A DNA stretch of 64,000 bases from an uncultured Brevibacillus sp. (lineage in GTDB: Bacteria; Bacillota; Bacilli; Brevibacillales; Brevibacillaceae). Shown here one piece after another: positions 38,199 to 46,139 of this stretch (the first letter of the stretch is position 1; each line of letters begins with the position of its first letter). The position numbers and the translations under genes are program-made. The notes under the pieces were generated by a model. It searched no databases and was not told the DNA's origin. It saw only the letters and a list, made by a program, of their open reading frames with translations. The stretch covers positions 18,377 to 82,376 of the forward strand of contig NZ_CANMZW010000025.1 of the NCBI RefSeq assembly GCF_947502445.1, written 5' to 3'.

Positions 38199-38531
38199 TC
38201 CAGTTTTCCGAATGGTTAATGTAGACAGACCAGACCGAACAACTAAAAAATGGTTTCTTTTTGAGTGGACGAAGGAAGAGAGACGGAGCCGGTATTTCTT
38301 ATTGAAAGGTAGCTTTTTTATCGTTTGGAAGAAAACAGCAGACAGAAGCAATTCGAGGGTGCCCGCCAAAGGACCGTCCGACAAACGAACAGCAGAACCT
38401 GGACAAACAGGATGTCCGTTTTGCCCTACTGCACCGCCGCGCCCGGGCCTGAAATTCTGAAACAACCGTGCAGCAAGCCCTACTTAGAAAAACTCTAATA
38501 GAACCTGGCTTTGCAAAAGGGGGAGCATACA

Positions 38532-39089
38532 ATGGCAACATATTTTAACATAGTAATTTCAGTAAAAGATTTGATAGAAAAATCTTTTGAACTAATAAAA
38601 AAATATGAAGTTTATATATACACTGAACAAATTAATAAAATGAAAAGGTGGTATGAAGAAATAGACACTGTTAGTTTAGATTTAACAAGTTTCTCAAAAG
38701 AAAGCTATTCAAACTTCTTTTTAACAACAGAAAAAAGAGACGTTTCCAATAGCATGATCCTCTTTGTAGACGAAGAACCAAAGTTTATTCAAAGAAATTG
38801 GATAAGCTTTTACGATGATGAATTATTTCCATATACAATTGAAGCAAATGGAGGACGAGAAAATGAAAACAGTATTGAAATAATCAAATTCAGAATGCTG
38901 GCCAAGCATCCTAATGACAAGATTAATAAATTTTATTCTGCGTTACAGAGACAACTGAAGAAAGACCCTGAATTAAAAAGTGGACTAAAAATTGGCAACC
39001 ATTTTGACAAAAAGCTATTCTATTTTCCAACGACTAAAAAAATACTGAATACATTTCAAGAAGGAGGATTGGAATATTATAAAGAATAA
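38532..39089 (+). CDS. Hypothetical protein, AT-rich, possible immunity-type protein
   Basis: A 185-residue cytosolic protein with no signal peptide or membrane segment. It is rich in Lys, Glu, Phe and Tyr and ends ILNTFQEGGLEYYKE. I do not recognise the family. The start ATG 38532 has GGGGGAG upstream. It opens a run of small, AT-rich, same-strand genes (to 41930) whose composition differs sharply from the flanking chromosome and which includes recognisable immunity-protein types. A toxin-neutralising role is inferred from that neighbourhood only. Confidence 0.7.
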   Translation: MATYFNIVISVKDLIEKSFELIKKYEVYIYTEQINKMKRWYEEIDTVSLDLTSFSKESYSNFFLTTEKRDVSNSMILFVDEEPKFIQRNWISFYDDELFPYTIEANGGRENENSIEIIKFRMLAKHPNDKINKFYSALQRQLKKDPELKSGLKIGNHFDKKLFYFPTTKKILNTFQEGGLEYYKE

Positions 39090-39113
39090 GGAAATGCTGC
39101 AGCTAACAAGGTA

Positions 39114-39200
39114 GTGCCAAAAGCGGAATGGAAACAGGTTTTTAATGATTGGTTTGCATGTTGTGAAAAAATACCTGCTAAATATAAAGGTGGTATATAG
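39114..39200 (+). pseudogene. Partial duplicate of the C-terminal region of the 39936 gene
   Basis: The frame reads VPKAEWKQVFNDWFACCEKIPAKYKGGI then TAG, against QEWKQVFYDWFARCESKIPAKFRDGI in the gene at 39936-40283. Only about 28 codons are kept and the remainder is lost. It shows that this immunity-like gene was once present in at least two tandem copies. Confidence 0.75.
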
Positions 39201-39223
39201 AAAAATGGTGAGGATAGAACAAT

Positions 39224-39817
39224 ATGGACACTAAAAAAAATATTGAAAATATCAGCCTATTAAAAGAGAAAATATCTGATTGGCATAAATTGAGTGATGA
39301 AGAGCTGTTTCTTGCTGTAAAAGAGTTTGAGAAAACACCCAGGTTAGAGGTTTCAATTTATTATCAAGATTTATTTAATGATCCGAAGTTTTCTAAAACC
39401 CTTCTTGATATCTATAATAAGCATAAGGATAATACTAAACTTGTCGTTCTTCTTGTTTCAGCAATTGGGAATATGATTCAGAGATATGATCTTCCGGAAA
39501 CTAAGGAAATTTACGAATTTATGCTGGAAAACTCGGATAAAAGTAAGATAGGTCCTTATGTCGCAATATTCCTGCCGAAATTGAAGCGTTTTGAAAATTA
39601 TGATAAAAAGTGGAGTTATTTTATGAATATTAAAAAAATGTCACCCAAAAAAGTAGCCGAAAGCTCTTTTGAGACTATAATGGATTTGTATGTAGAAAAA
39701 ATTCCGGAACAATATAAAAATGAGGCCGTAGAATATTTTAATAAAAAAGTAGAAGAGTCTAAAAATGAATACGGTAAACAATATTATCAGGATATCATTA
39801 ATAAAATCAAGAGTTAA
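39224..39817 (+). CDS. Hypothetical helical protein, possible immunity-type protein
   Basis: This 197-residue protein begins MDTKKNIENISLLKEKISDWHKLSDEEL and is predicted almost wholly helical, with repeating Leu/Lys patterns reminiscent of HEAT-like solenoids (for example VVLLVSAIGNMIQRYDLPETKEIYEFMLEN). There is no signal or membrane segment. GAGGATAG-type sequence precedes the ATG. Family not recognised; placed among small AT-rich genes with immunity-like members. Confidence 0.7.
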   Translation: MDTKKNIENISLLKEKISDWHKLSDEELFLAVKEFEKTPRLEVSIYYQDLFNDPKFSKTLLDIYNKHKDNTKLVVLLVSAIGNMIQRYDLPETKEIYEFMLENSDKSKIGPYVAIFLPKLKRFENYDKKWSYFMNIKKMSPKKVAESSFETIMDLYVEKIPEQYKNEAVEYFNKKVEESKNEYGKQYYQDIINKIKS

Positions 39818-39935
39818 CTAGGCTTTCTGAATGCTCGAAAAATCGCTAACAACTGCGTTACAACAAGGGTTTTGACAGGCTTTAAATTAAATAGAGACGC
39901 TCAGTTTTTCAACCCTTATGAGGAAGTGTTTTACT

Positions 39936-40283
39936 ATGAAAATATTTAGTACGGCACCAGAAGGAAATGAATTGGCACAATATGTTGGAGTAGATTATAT
40001 TAAGTTTTCTATTTCGACAATTGAGAGCGTAACGGATTGGATGAAAAACAATGATAATATTGCTCAACCACTTCTGGCAAATATCGAGTTATTGTTAATG
40101 ATTTCTCATAAATATACGACGGATGCGAACTTGTTGTTAGAAAAAAGAAAAATACAAGAATGGAAACAGGTTTTTTATGATTGGTTTGCGCGCTGTGAAA
40201 GCAAAATACCTGCTAAATTTAGAGATGGAATAAAAGAAAATGGTGATGAGCTTTTCAAAGAATTAGAACAATACGGACACTGA
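39936..40283 (+). CDS. Small hypothetical protein, possible immunity-type protein
   Basis: A 115-residue protein starting MKIFSTAPEGNELAQYVGVDY and ending FKELEQYGH. ATG 39936 is preferred to ATG 39918 because GAGGAAG lies nine bases upstream of it. It looks like a compact alpha-rich cytosolic protein; the motif WKQVFYDWFARCESKIP is also found in the relic at 39114. No family is recognised with certainty. Confidence 0.68.
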   Translation: MKIFSTAPEGNELAQYVGVDYIKFSISTIESVTDWMKNNDNIAQPLLANIELLLMISHKYTTDANLLLEKRKIQEWKQVFYDWFARCESKIPAKFRDGIKENGDELFKELEQYGH

Positions 40284-40494
40284 TCATTTTGAAGAAACGA
40301 TTAACCCCTTTTTCTGGGTAGCCCATGAAAGTGGTTTTTCTATATGTTCGAACGCAGGAAGTTATAAACCTGAAATTTTTCAAACAAGAGAAGATGAAGG
40401 CTTTGAGGGAAATGGTTATGATTGGGGATCATCAATAAGCTATAGGTTCAGACCGAACGTTTACCTGTCGGGGACACGACTACAAATTGCTTAA
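40267..40494 (+). pseudogene. Imm51-like immunity protein fragment without start codon
   Basis: The frame runs from after TAG 40264-40266 to TAA 40492-40494 and reads NPFFWVAHESGFSICSNAGSY, then KPEIFQTREDEGFEGNGYDWGSS. That block matches the conserved core of Imm51-type immunity proteins, known from polymorphic toxin loci. There is no start codon, and after DWGSS the sequence turns into unrelated text (YRFRPNVYLSGTRLQIA). It appears to be an internal piece trimmed at both ends. Confidence 0.7.
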
Positions 40495-40506
40495 GGAGCC
40501 AACAAA

Positions 40507-41052
40507 ATGACGAAACAAATACCAAGCACGAAATTTCCTGGTCTAGAGTACACACCTGGCAACGATATTTGGATAAATAACCTTATGCCTGATAATAAGA
40601 TCCCGTTTTATTTTCATGTGTCGGAAAAGATTACACAAAATGAGGCCGCTGTCGCGCGTGCTGCCCATGCGCTTGATCACATGGATGAGTTGGTAAACAA
40701 AGCCCGGGAACATCTAAGAGATATTATTCAAAGTAAAAAAGACCCCGGTTATACGTTACTACATGACTTCTTTGATTTTCATCTTTTAGAAATGGATGAG
40801 GAAAGCTTAAAAGAAATGCTCGTGACTGAGCAACCTGAAACATTAAGTGACCTGGAGATGGTTGACCTGCTTATGTTAAGGAGTTTGGGAAGCGGCTTGG
40901 GCGAAGGATGGCTGGGAAGCAACTTTGAAAAAGAGCAAAAAGAACAGATTTTCATCATGAATTTTACATTTAAACCGGAGTATACGGATCAATTGATTGT
41001 TGTTTATTTGGATGCGAACGAGAACATGCTGACTATTAGCCATGAAAGTTAA
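40507..41052 (+). CDS. DUF2004-like hypothetical protein
   Basis: This 181-residue protein (MTKQIPSTKFPGLEYTPGNDIWI...) has the pattern of DUF2004-like proteins: an N-terminal beta segment with W and polar residues, then a helical ITQNEAAVARAAHALDHMDELVNKA, then a C-terminal beta segment (YTDQLIVVYLDANENMLTISHES). It follows AAGGAGCC at good spacing. Such proteins commonly occur in immunity arrays or next to toxin genes. The function is inferred from context; family placement is tentative. Confidence 0.65.
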   Translation: MTKQIPSTKFPGLEYTPGNDIWINNLMPDNKIPFYFHVSEKITQNEAAVARAAHALDHMDELVNKAREHLRDIIQSKKDPGYTLLHDFFDFHLLEMDEESLKEMLVTEQPETLSDLEMVDLLMLRSLGSGLGEGWLGSNFEKEQKEQIFIMNFTFKPEYTDQLIVVYLDANENMLTISHES

Positions 41053-41125
41053 AGCTTATATTCAAAAAAGACAGGCTTCGCGAGGAACATGGAAAGGGTA
41101 GGCTATTTCGTGAGGTACGTTTCGC

Positions 41126-41473
41126 ATGGCTCAATCCATAAGACTGATTGCCGCCGTGGGGCTGTGCGTGTTTCGGTCGGGGGAGGCATGGGATATTCTG
41201 CTTGATATTCTACGCGGCAAGCCTAATTTGGATGAAATTTCGCGCATCGCCATCGTGCTGTTTTATCATAGTTCCAAAGGGATTCAAGCACAGGATGAAA
41301 AAAGCGCGAAAATGATGGATATTCGTAATGACATGGGCATTGCCTATCATCCACAAGGGTTATCGGATGTACAGACGGCATCCTTCCGTTCTGTGTTTCA
41401 AGCGATTTATCCCCAGTTGAAAAATAATGACGTTAGGGAATCAACCGAAAAAGCGTTGCACCAGATGGGTTGA
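41126..41473 (+). CDS. Hypothetical protein, probably 5'-truncated
   Basis: A 115-residue frame from ATG 41126 (MAQSIRLIAAVGLCVFRSGEAWDILLDILRG). There is no ribosome site before the ATG and a TGA stop lies fifteen bases upstream. The text starts in what looks like the middle of a helical repeat protein. GC content is higher than in the AT-rich genes before it. It may be the C-terminal end of a longer helical (HEAT/Imm-like) protein. Family not recognised. Confidence 0.5.
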   Translation: MAQSIRLIAAVGLCVFRSGEAWDILLDILRGKPNLDEISRIAIVLFYHSSKGIQAQDEKSAKMMDIRNDMGIAYHPQGLSDVQTASFRSVFQAIYPQLKNNDVRESTEKALHQMG

Positions 41474-41501
41474 GAGCGTGGCATAGCAAAAGGAGCACCA
41501 C

Positions 41502-41930
41502 ATGAACTTTATTGACGAAGTTTTGAGCAATATCAGTGTCATGAGCGCAGACAATGTGATACAGTCCATGACCCGGATTTACGATGAACATGTTGACCAT
41601 GACACGCTGTCCGCCTATCCGCAATTCATACAGGATATTATTTGGATTATCAACATGGACACCGAGTTGGCGATGAATGGGATTGGCGGTCTGGTGGAAA
41701 ACAGCACCGGGCGCTATGCTGACAAAATGATCGACGCGCTGTACCATATTTCAGCGGATAAAGAAGCTGAAACTCTGGCTCAAATATACCAAATCTATCA
41801 AAGTGACCTTGACAGTGAGAAAATAGACGAACTAGCTGGCAGTCTATACCTTTATACCGATTTCGATATATGGCCGCTAGTGGAGGCTTATGTCGAAGCG
41901 GAAAAAGGAAGATATGAGGCAAGCAAATGA
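41502..41930 (+). CDS. DMP19/DUF4375-like protein
   Basis: A 142-residue helical acidic protein. The segment MDTELAMNGIGGLVENSTGRYADKMIDALYHISADKEAETL matches the DMP19/DUF4375 pattern (variant of E-N-G-G-x-x-Q-y-f-x-N-S/T-G ... A-L-x-x-I-g-A). DMP19-type domains are DNA-mimic-like acidic proteins found in immunity arrays. AAGGAGC lies before ATG 41502. Its stop overlaps a further ATG (41927) that opens only 15 codons, so a following gene may have been lost. Confidence 0.72.
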   Translation: MNFIDEVLSNISVMSADNVIQSMTRIYDEHVDHDTLSAYPQFIQDIIWIINMDTELAMNGIGGLVENSTGRYADKMIDALYHISADKEAETLAQIYQIYQSDLDSEKIDELAGSLYLYTDFDIWPLVEAYVEAEKGRYEASK

Positions 41931-42271
41931 TCGACATTTCAAAAAACGGCGCGACGGTTCGCATTAGACGCTGAATTTCATTGAAAAAGCTCAATATCTC
42001 GGTGTCTAGAACTAATTATCAAATACCTGGTGACTAAAAAGACCGGTACTCCTTGTACGATAAGGGATTCCGGTTTAAAACTTTATTATGACTGAACAGT
42101 AGTAACATCGCATGCTAAAATTAGTTCAATTCAGAACAGTTCACTATGGAAGTGTGTACGACATGTGGGGAAGTAGGTTGGGGTAGGAATTGATCGAGGC
42201 ATGCTGGATTAGGCTGCCCCGATTGGATGTTTTTCTCTTGATTAGTTGGACGTATCACACCAATATGTTAC
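41931..42271. other. Non-coding stretch after immunity-like island
   Basis: No supported gene is visible. The ATGA overlap at 41927 starts MIDISKNGATVRIRR then stops, which may be the 5' stub of a deleted gene. The remainder shows no repeats or hairpins of note. Confidence 0.4.
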
Positions 42272-43747
42272 TTACCCTTTCACGGTTGCAATCGGCGCCA
42301 CTTCGGCCACAATCGTAGCCATGCCATGGTCCACATGCGACTGAATAACCGGTGTAATATCTTTGTAGGCGTAGGGTGCTTCTTTCTTCAATTCTTCTTC
42401 CCACTTTTTCAAAATATCGCTCCGTCCTCGCAAGTCCGCCCGCTTGGGATCAATCGGATTGATGACTCTGAATTGGGCCAGAAACTCGCGAAACTTGGCA
42501 TCGTCCACTTTAACCGCGTCGCCGCGCGAAAGTGCACGACCTGCGCCATGGCTGGCGCTAAATAAGCTTTCCCGATTACCGAGTCCCGCTAAAATAAAGC
42601 TGTGCGACCCCATGGAACCTGGGATGAACACAGGTTCGCCCGTATATTGAAACGGCGTGCCCATCATTTGCTCGGCCGATTTTGCCGTACACGATCCTTT
42701 GCGATGCAGAAATCCGCTCACTTGCTCCAACCGTTCTTCCCATAAATAGTTATGGGGGGCATCGTACAACAGCTTGTGTTCAAAATCGCCCAGCACATCT
42801 GAAATCGACTTGTACATCATCAGCCCCAACATCAATCGATTGGCAAATGCAAAGTTCGCCGCATTGTGAAGGAGATTCCAAAACATGTTCCACTGCGGTT
42901 CAAAACGCTCTGAAAGCGGGAGCGGGTACATCCCGTTATCCGGATGTTTCAAAGAAGCCGGGTACATCTGTTTTAGCATCTCTTTAATCCATGCGCCGCT
43001 GTGGTAGCCGAGCGAAACCGAGCCGGTGTGAATCATGAGGACGACTTGCCCCTCCTTCAACCCCCACTGACCGGCGATTGAACCATGATGCACGTTTTGA
43101 ACCACTTGGATTTCAAAAAAATGGTTGCCACCGCCAAGCGAGCCGATTTGCGCATCTCTGGAGAGCTCTACAGGACCGAGAAAATCATCGAGCCCGATCG
43201 TGGATTCCGCTATAAATGAACCCATTTTATTGACATGATTCAGATCCAGTTCTTGCTGCTTCTCGTTGTAATAATGCCAAATGCCCTCGCCACGGGCTTC
43301 TTTATGACTGTCTAATATTCCGATCAAGCCTTCTTTGAACATTTTTTCGCGCATACGGCGTGTCATTGGAATATTGCGGGCCCCTTCGAAAAATACATGA
43401 CGAACATTACGCTCAATGGCATCCAAATGTGTTCGAATCTGTTCCTCGCTCAGATCGGTGACATAAAGACGCATACCGCAGTTAATATCGTTGCCAATCG
43501 CCTGTGGCAGTACAAACCCGCGCGTAAACAACGTTGTTCCGACGGGAATGCCGCTCCCTTTATGAAAATCGGGCGTAATGGCAACCTCAAGAACCCCGGC
43601 CTCAGAATCGTCAAAATAACCAGGCGAATGCTTTTGCAGCGTTTCAATCGTTTCATTTACCTCCAAAAGCCGATGAAGCTCCTCTACAGCATTGTTTTCT
43701 ACTTTCACTTCTGGATTAATAAAATATTTAATCGGAGTTTCTCTCAA
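42272..43747 (-). CDS. rtcB: RtcB family RNA ligase
   Basis: A 491-residue RtcB-type protein. Signature blocks: TPDFHKGSGIPVGT, QAIGNDINCGMRL (metal Asp and Cys), SLGGGNHFFEIQ, MIHTGSVSLGYH, PGSMGSHSFIL and SASHGAGRALSRG, which holds the catalytic His that is guanylylated. RtcB joins 2',3'-cyclic phosphate and 5'-OH RNA ends using GTP and Mn2+. No archease or RtcA gene is nearby. The length and N-terminal sequence differ from the canonical ~400-residue bacterial form, indicating a divergent RtcB subgroup. ATG 43747 follows AAAGGTGG. Confidence 0.9.
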   Translation of the reverse strand: MRETPIKYFINPEVKVENNAVEELHRLLEVNETIETLQKHSPGYFDDSEAGVLEVAITPDFHKGSGIPVGTTLFTRGFVLPQAIGNDINCGMRLYVTDLSEEQIRTHLDAIERNVRHVFFEGARNIPMTRRMREKMFKEGLIGILDSHKEARGEGIWHYYNEKQQELDLNHVNKMGSFIAESTIGLDDFLGPVELSRDAQIGSLGGGNHFFEIQVVQNVHHGSIAGQWGLKEGQVVLMIHTGSVSLGYHSGAWIKEMLKQMYPASLKHPDNGMYPLPLSERFEPQWNMFWNLLHNAANFAFANRLMLGLMMYKSISDVLGDFEHKLLYDAPHNYLWEERLEQVSGFLHRKGSCTAKSAEQMMGTPFQYTGEPVFIPGSMGSHSFILAGLGNRESLFSASHGAGRALSRGDAVKVDDAKFREFLAQFRVINPIDPKRADLRGRSDILKKWEEELKKEAPYAYKDITPVIQSHVDHGMATIVAEVAPIATVKG

Positions 43748-43819
43748 TATAAAACCACCTTTGTTTGGTTTAGGGACATATGTTCTTTGTTTGAGAATAG
43801 AAAAAGCCGCTTCAACGCT

Positions 43820-43847
43820 CCTTTCTTCATTCGGGCATGAAGAAAGG
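43820..43847 (-). other. Perfect 11-bp hairpin upstream of rtcB
   Basis: CCTTTCTTCAT (43820-43830) pairs with ATGAAGAAAGG (43837-43847) over a six-base loop. It lies between the small minus-strand gene and rtcB, without an adjacent T run, so it could be a leader structure or a weak terminator. Confidence 0.6.
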
Positions 43848-43888
43848 CCGCCTTGATAGCAGCCTTTACGCTTGGAACTATCTTGTTA

Positions 43889-44098
43889 TCACAGGGCATT
43901 ATCCGCAATCTGGTGGGATGCGGGGACAGAGACACCTATGAACAACATAATTATCCGTTGATACATCGCATAAAAGGCATCATTATGAAGTTGGAGCTTG
44001 CCGAACAGCTGCTCAGTCGCCCGATTACGGAATCGTTCCGGTAGTACATGCAGGTTTTCCAGTATTAACATCCAGTGCTTCGTCTCGTAAGCGAACAT
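43889..44098 (-). CDS. Small hypothetical protein upstream of rtcB
   Basis: A 69-residue frame (MFAYETKHWMLILENLHVLPERFRNRATEQLFGKLQ...) with a strong GGAGGAGGAG site and a good promoter upstream on the minus strand. Family not recognised. It is co-directional with rtcB (142-bp gap), so the two may share a transcript. The overlapping plus-strand frame at 43853-44044 has no ribosome site and is disregarded. Confidence 0.55.
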   Translation of the reverse strand: MFAYETKHWMLILENLHVLPERFRNRATEQLFGKLQLHNDAFYAMYQRIIMLFIGVSVPASHQIADNAL

Positions 44099-44132
44099 GT
44101 TCGTCTCCTCCTCCTTTCGTTTCTTGGTACCT

Positions 44133-44162
44133 ATAGTACTATTGGGTATTTTTTACTGTCAA
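44133..44162 (-). promoter_or_regulatory. Sigma-A-type promoter for the small gene and rtcB
   Basis: On the minus strand TTGACA (44162-44157) and TACTAT (44138-44133) are 18 bp apart, about 35 bp upstream of the start codon at 44098. Confidence 0.65.
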
Positions 44163-44356
44163 CCCTTAATGACAAAAATATCAAATTGCAGAGCCACCAT
44201 TTCCCAAAAATACGGTATGATGGGAGGAATCGAATCCTGCCGTAGAACCTTAAGCTACTGTAGCTGCCAGTTGTATGAGCTTACTAAATGCATGAAATTA
44301 ACAGTTCGAATCATATTCTTAAAAAAGGAAACAAGAGGAGGGAGTGCTAAACTAAG

Positions 44357-45778
44357 TTGAGAAAAGTTAAAGTCCGTTTACAGCCCATTGTAAGTAAGAT
44401 AAATATGCCGACTGTTTTGAAAACAGCTGTACTTCCAGGTGATTCAATTGAAAGTTTATTTGTAGTAACCCAAGTAGGTGAAATCTTTTACATACGAGAC
44501 AGAGTGATTAGAACCTTTTTAGATATTAGCCCGCAGATCATAAAACTAGGTATCTCTAGTGGCGGGTATGATGAACGGGGGTTGCTAGGGCTAGCGTTTC
44601 ATCCCAATTTTTATGATAACGGTCTTTTCTATCTTCATTTTTCAGTCGTTGGAACACAAGGTCCAGGTGCCCTTCCAGGTGTTTTTGAATCTTTTAAGCC
44701 TAATCCGTGTGATCCTAAAACCTTAAACCTAAAGTGGATAAATAGAGAAATTCAATACGATCATATTGATACAGTTGAAGAATGGATTCTGCAATCGAAT
44801 GGCCAACTTCAAAAGCGACGGACAATACTGAACGTAAGAAGACCATTTTTAAATCATAATGGTGTCAATAGCTTAAACTTTTCACCTGAAACAGGAAAAC
44901 TTGTTTTAACAACCGGAGATGGTGGATCAGGCTACGATCCATTTAATTTAAGTCAGAATGATATGGAAATCGCCGGGAAAATTATTGAAATTGATGTAGG
45001 TAAGAATACATTTTATCATCCACCTGTAGTCACACGTTTTGATGAACTTCCTGTACCTATTCAGGAGACGCTTACGGTTATTGCCAAAGGGGTTCGTAAT
45101 ATTCCAGGCATTTCATTTCAAAGGTTCTATAATCAGTATATGAAATATGTGGGGATTGTCGGACAGGATCTGGTAGAGTCGATTTTTTCATTCGTTCATT
45201 ATATACCAATACCGGTTACCCAGCTTGTTCAAGCTTCTTTAATGCGTTCTGAACTAGACCAAGAAGGATTCATTAACTTTGGCTGGCGAGGGTGGGAAGG
45301 TGCTTTTCCTACTTCGTTGATTATGGGCTGCTCTGAAAATCCAAGTTTGGATGAGAAAACAATTACTTATTTCAATGAAGCAATCATAACCTCAGTAAAA
45401 CGTCTTCAGCCTTTAACGAGTTATTTTCATAAAGATCCTAGGCCCAATAAATTTGGTGGAACCGCACTAACAGGAGTCCAGCCTTATATGGGAAATGGAA
45501 TGCCCGATTTAACGGGAAGTGTTGTGTTTACTGATCTTGCCAGAGATGAAGGATCTCACCCTCCAGTTAGAGGGGTTTTAGCTTATACCAGGGTACAAGC
45601 AGATTGTAAGCTAAATGATTTTAGTGTTATTGAAACCGATTATCATTTTGGATCACAATCAGCTTATTATGTTAGTTTGGGAACGAATCAGGATCAAACC
45701 AAACTATATTTAGGGGTTTATGGATCTACGAAGGTGACTGATTTTAACCAAGGTTCCGTTTTTGAAATTGTCCAGTAA
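44357..45778 (+). CDS. Glucose/sorbosone dehydrogenase-like beta-propeller protein
   Basis: A 473-residue protein of the GSDH/PQQ sugar-dehydrogenase-like family: VVTQVGEIFYI, DERGLLGLAFHPNFYDNGLFYLHFS, LNHNGVNSLNFSPETGKLVLTTGDGG and LTGVQPYMGNGMPDLTGSVVFTDLARDEG are typical beta-propeller blades. Characterised relatives oxidise sugars with PQQ outside the membrane, but no signal peptide is visible here. The start is TTG 44357, with GAGGAGGGAG about 14 bases upstream, rather far. The DNA is more AT-rich than its neighbours, which suggests acquisition by transfer. Confidence 0.85.
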   Translation: MRKVKVRLQPIVSKINMPTVLKTAVLPGDSIESLFVVTQVGEIFYIRDRVIRTFLDISPQIIKLGISSGGYDERGLLGLAFHPNFYDNGLFYLHFSVVGTQGPGALPGVFESFKPNPCDPKTLNLKWINREIQYDHIDTVEEWILQSNGQLQKRRTILNVRRPFLNHNGVNSLNFSPETGKLVLTTGDGGSGYDPFNLSQNDMEIAGKIIEIDVGKNTFYHPPVVTRFDELPVPIQETLTVIAKGVRNIPGISFQRFYNQYMKYVGIVGQDLVESIFSFVHYIPIPVTQLVQASLMRSELDQEGFINFGWRGWEGAFPTSLIMGCSENPSLDEKTITYFNEAIITSVKRLQPLTSYFHKDPRPNKFGGTALTGVQPYMGNGMPDLTGSVVFTDLARDEGSHPPVRGVLAYTRVQADCKLNDFSVIETDYHFGSQSAYYVSLGTNQDQTKLYLGVYGSTKVTDFNQGSVFEIVQ

Positions 45779-46139
45779 TTCATGAACAGGACGTCGCTTC
45801 CGATTCCGCACTCAGCCGCCGGAGTGGTAGAACGAAATGAGTGACAAAGAAGTACTGGTCGTGGACGCACCGAACTGATGGCTGTCAGATCGCTTTGGTG
45901 GATGATTATCTAGATCCAGCGAAAGCGCATTTGCTAGGATCAAGTTTGAAAACATGGGATGCGATTGGAATGAGTATTTAGAGGAACATGCATAAAGATG
46001 TCGAATTTCCTAAAAATAGACAACAAAATTGTTTGCAGAGATAACATTGTCGAGAAGTAATGCAATTCAGTTTGTCATCGATGAAGAGCATCAGTAACTG
46101 TTCTGAGGGTGGGAGAAACGAAACAAGAGGAGGGTTCAC
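45779..46139. other. Intergenic stretch with possible coding relics
   Basis: No intact gene is present. Short open pieces in different frames (for example VDDYLDPAKAHLLGSSLKTWDAIGMSI around 45900-45980) look protein-like but have no start or continuation; they may be remains of a deleted gene. A GGGAGAAACG...GAGGAGGG purine-rich ribosome site precedes the next gene. Confidence 0.35.

Noticed and set aside
37974..38465. 163-residue minus-strand frame
   Set aside because: Hydrophobic/random composition, no start context, and it overlaps the short ribosome-site-bearing frame at 38088.
43853..44044. Plus-strand frame opposite the small gene upstream of rtcB
   Set aside because: No ribosome site or promoter; the minus-strand frame has both.
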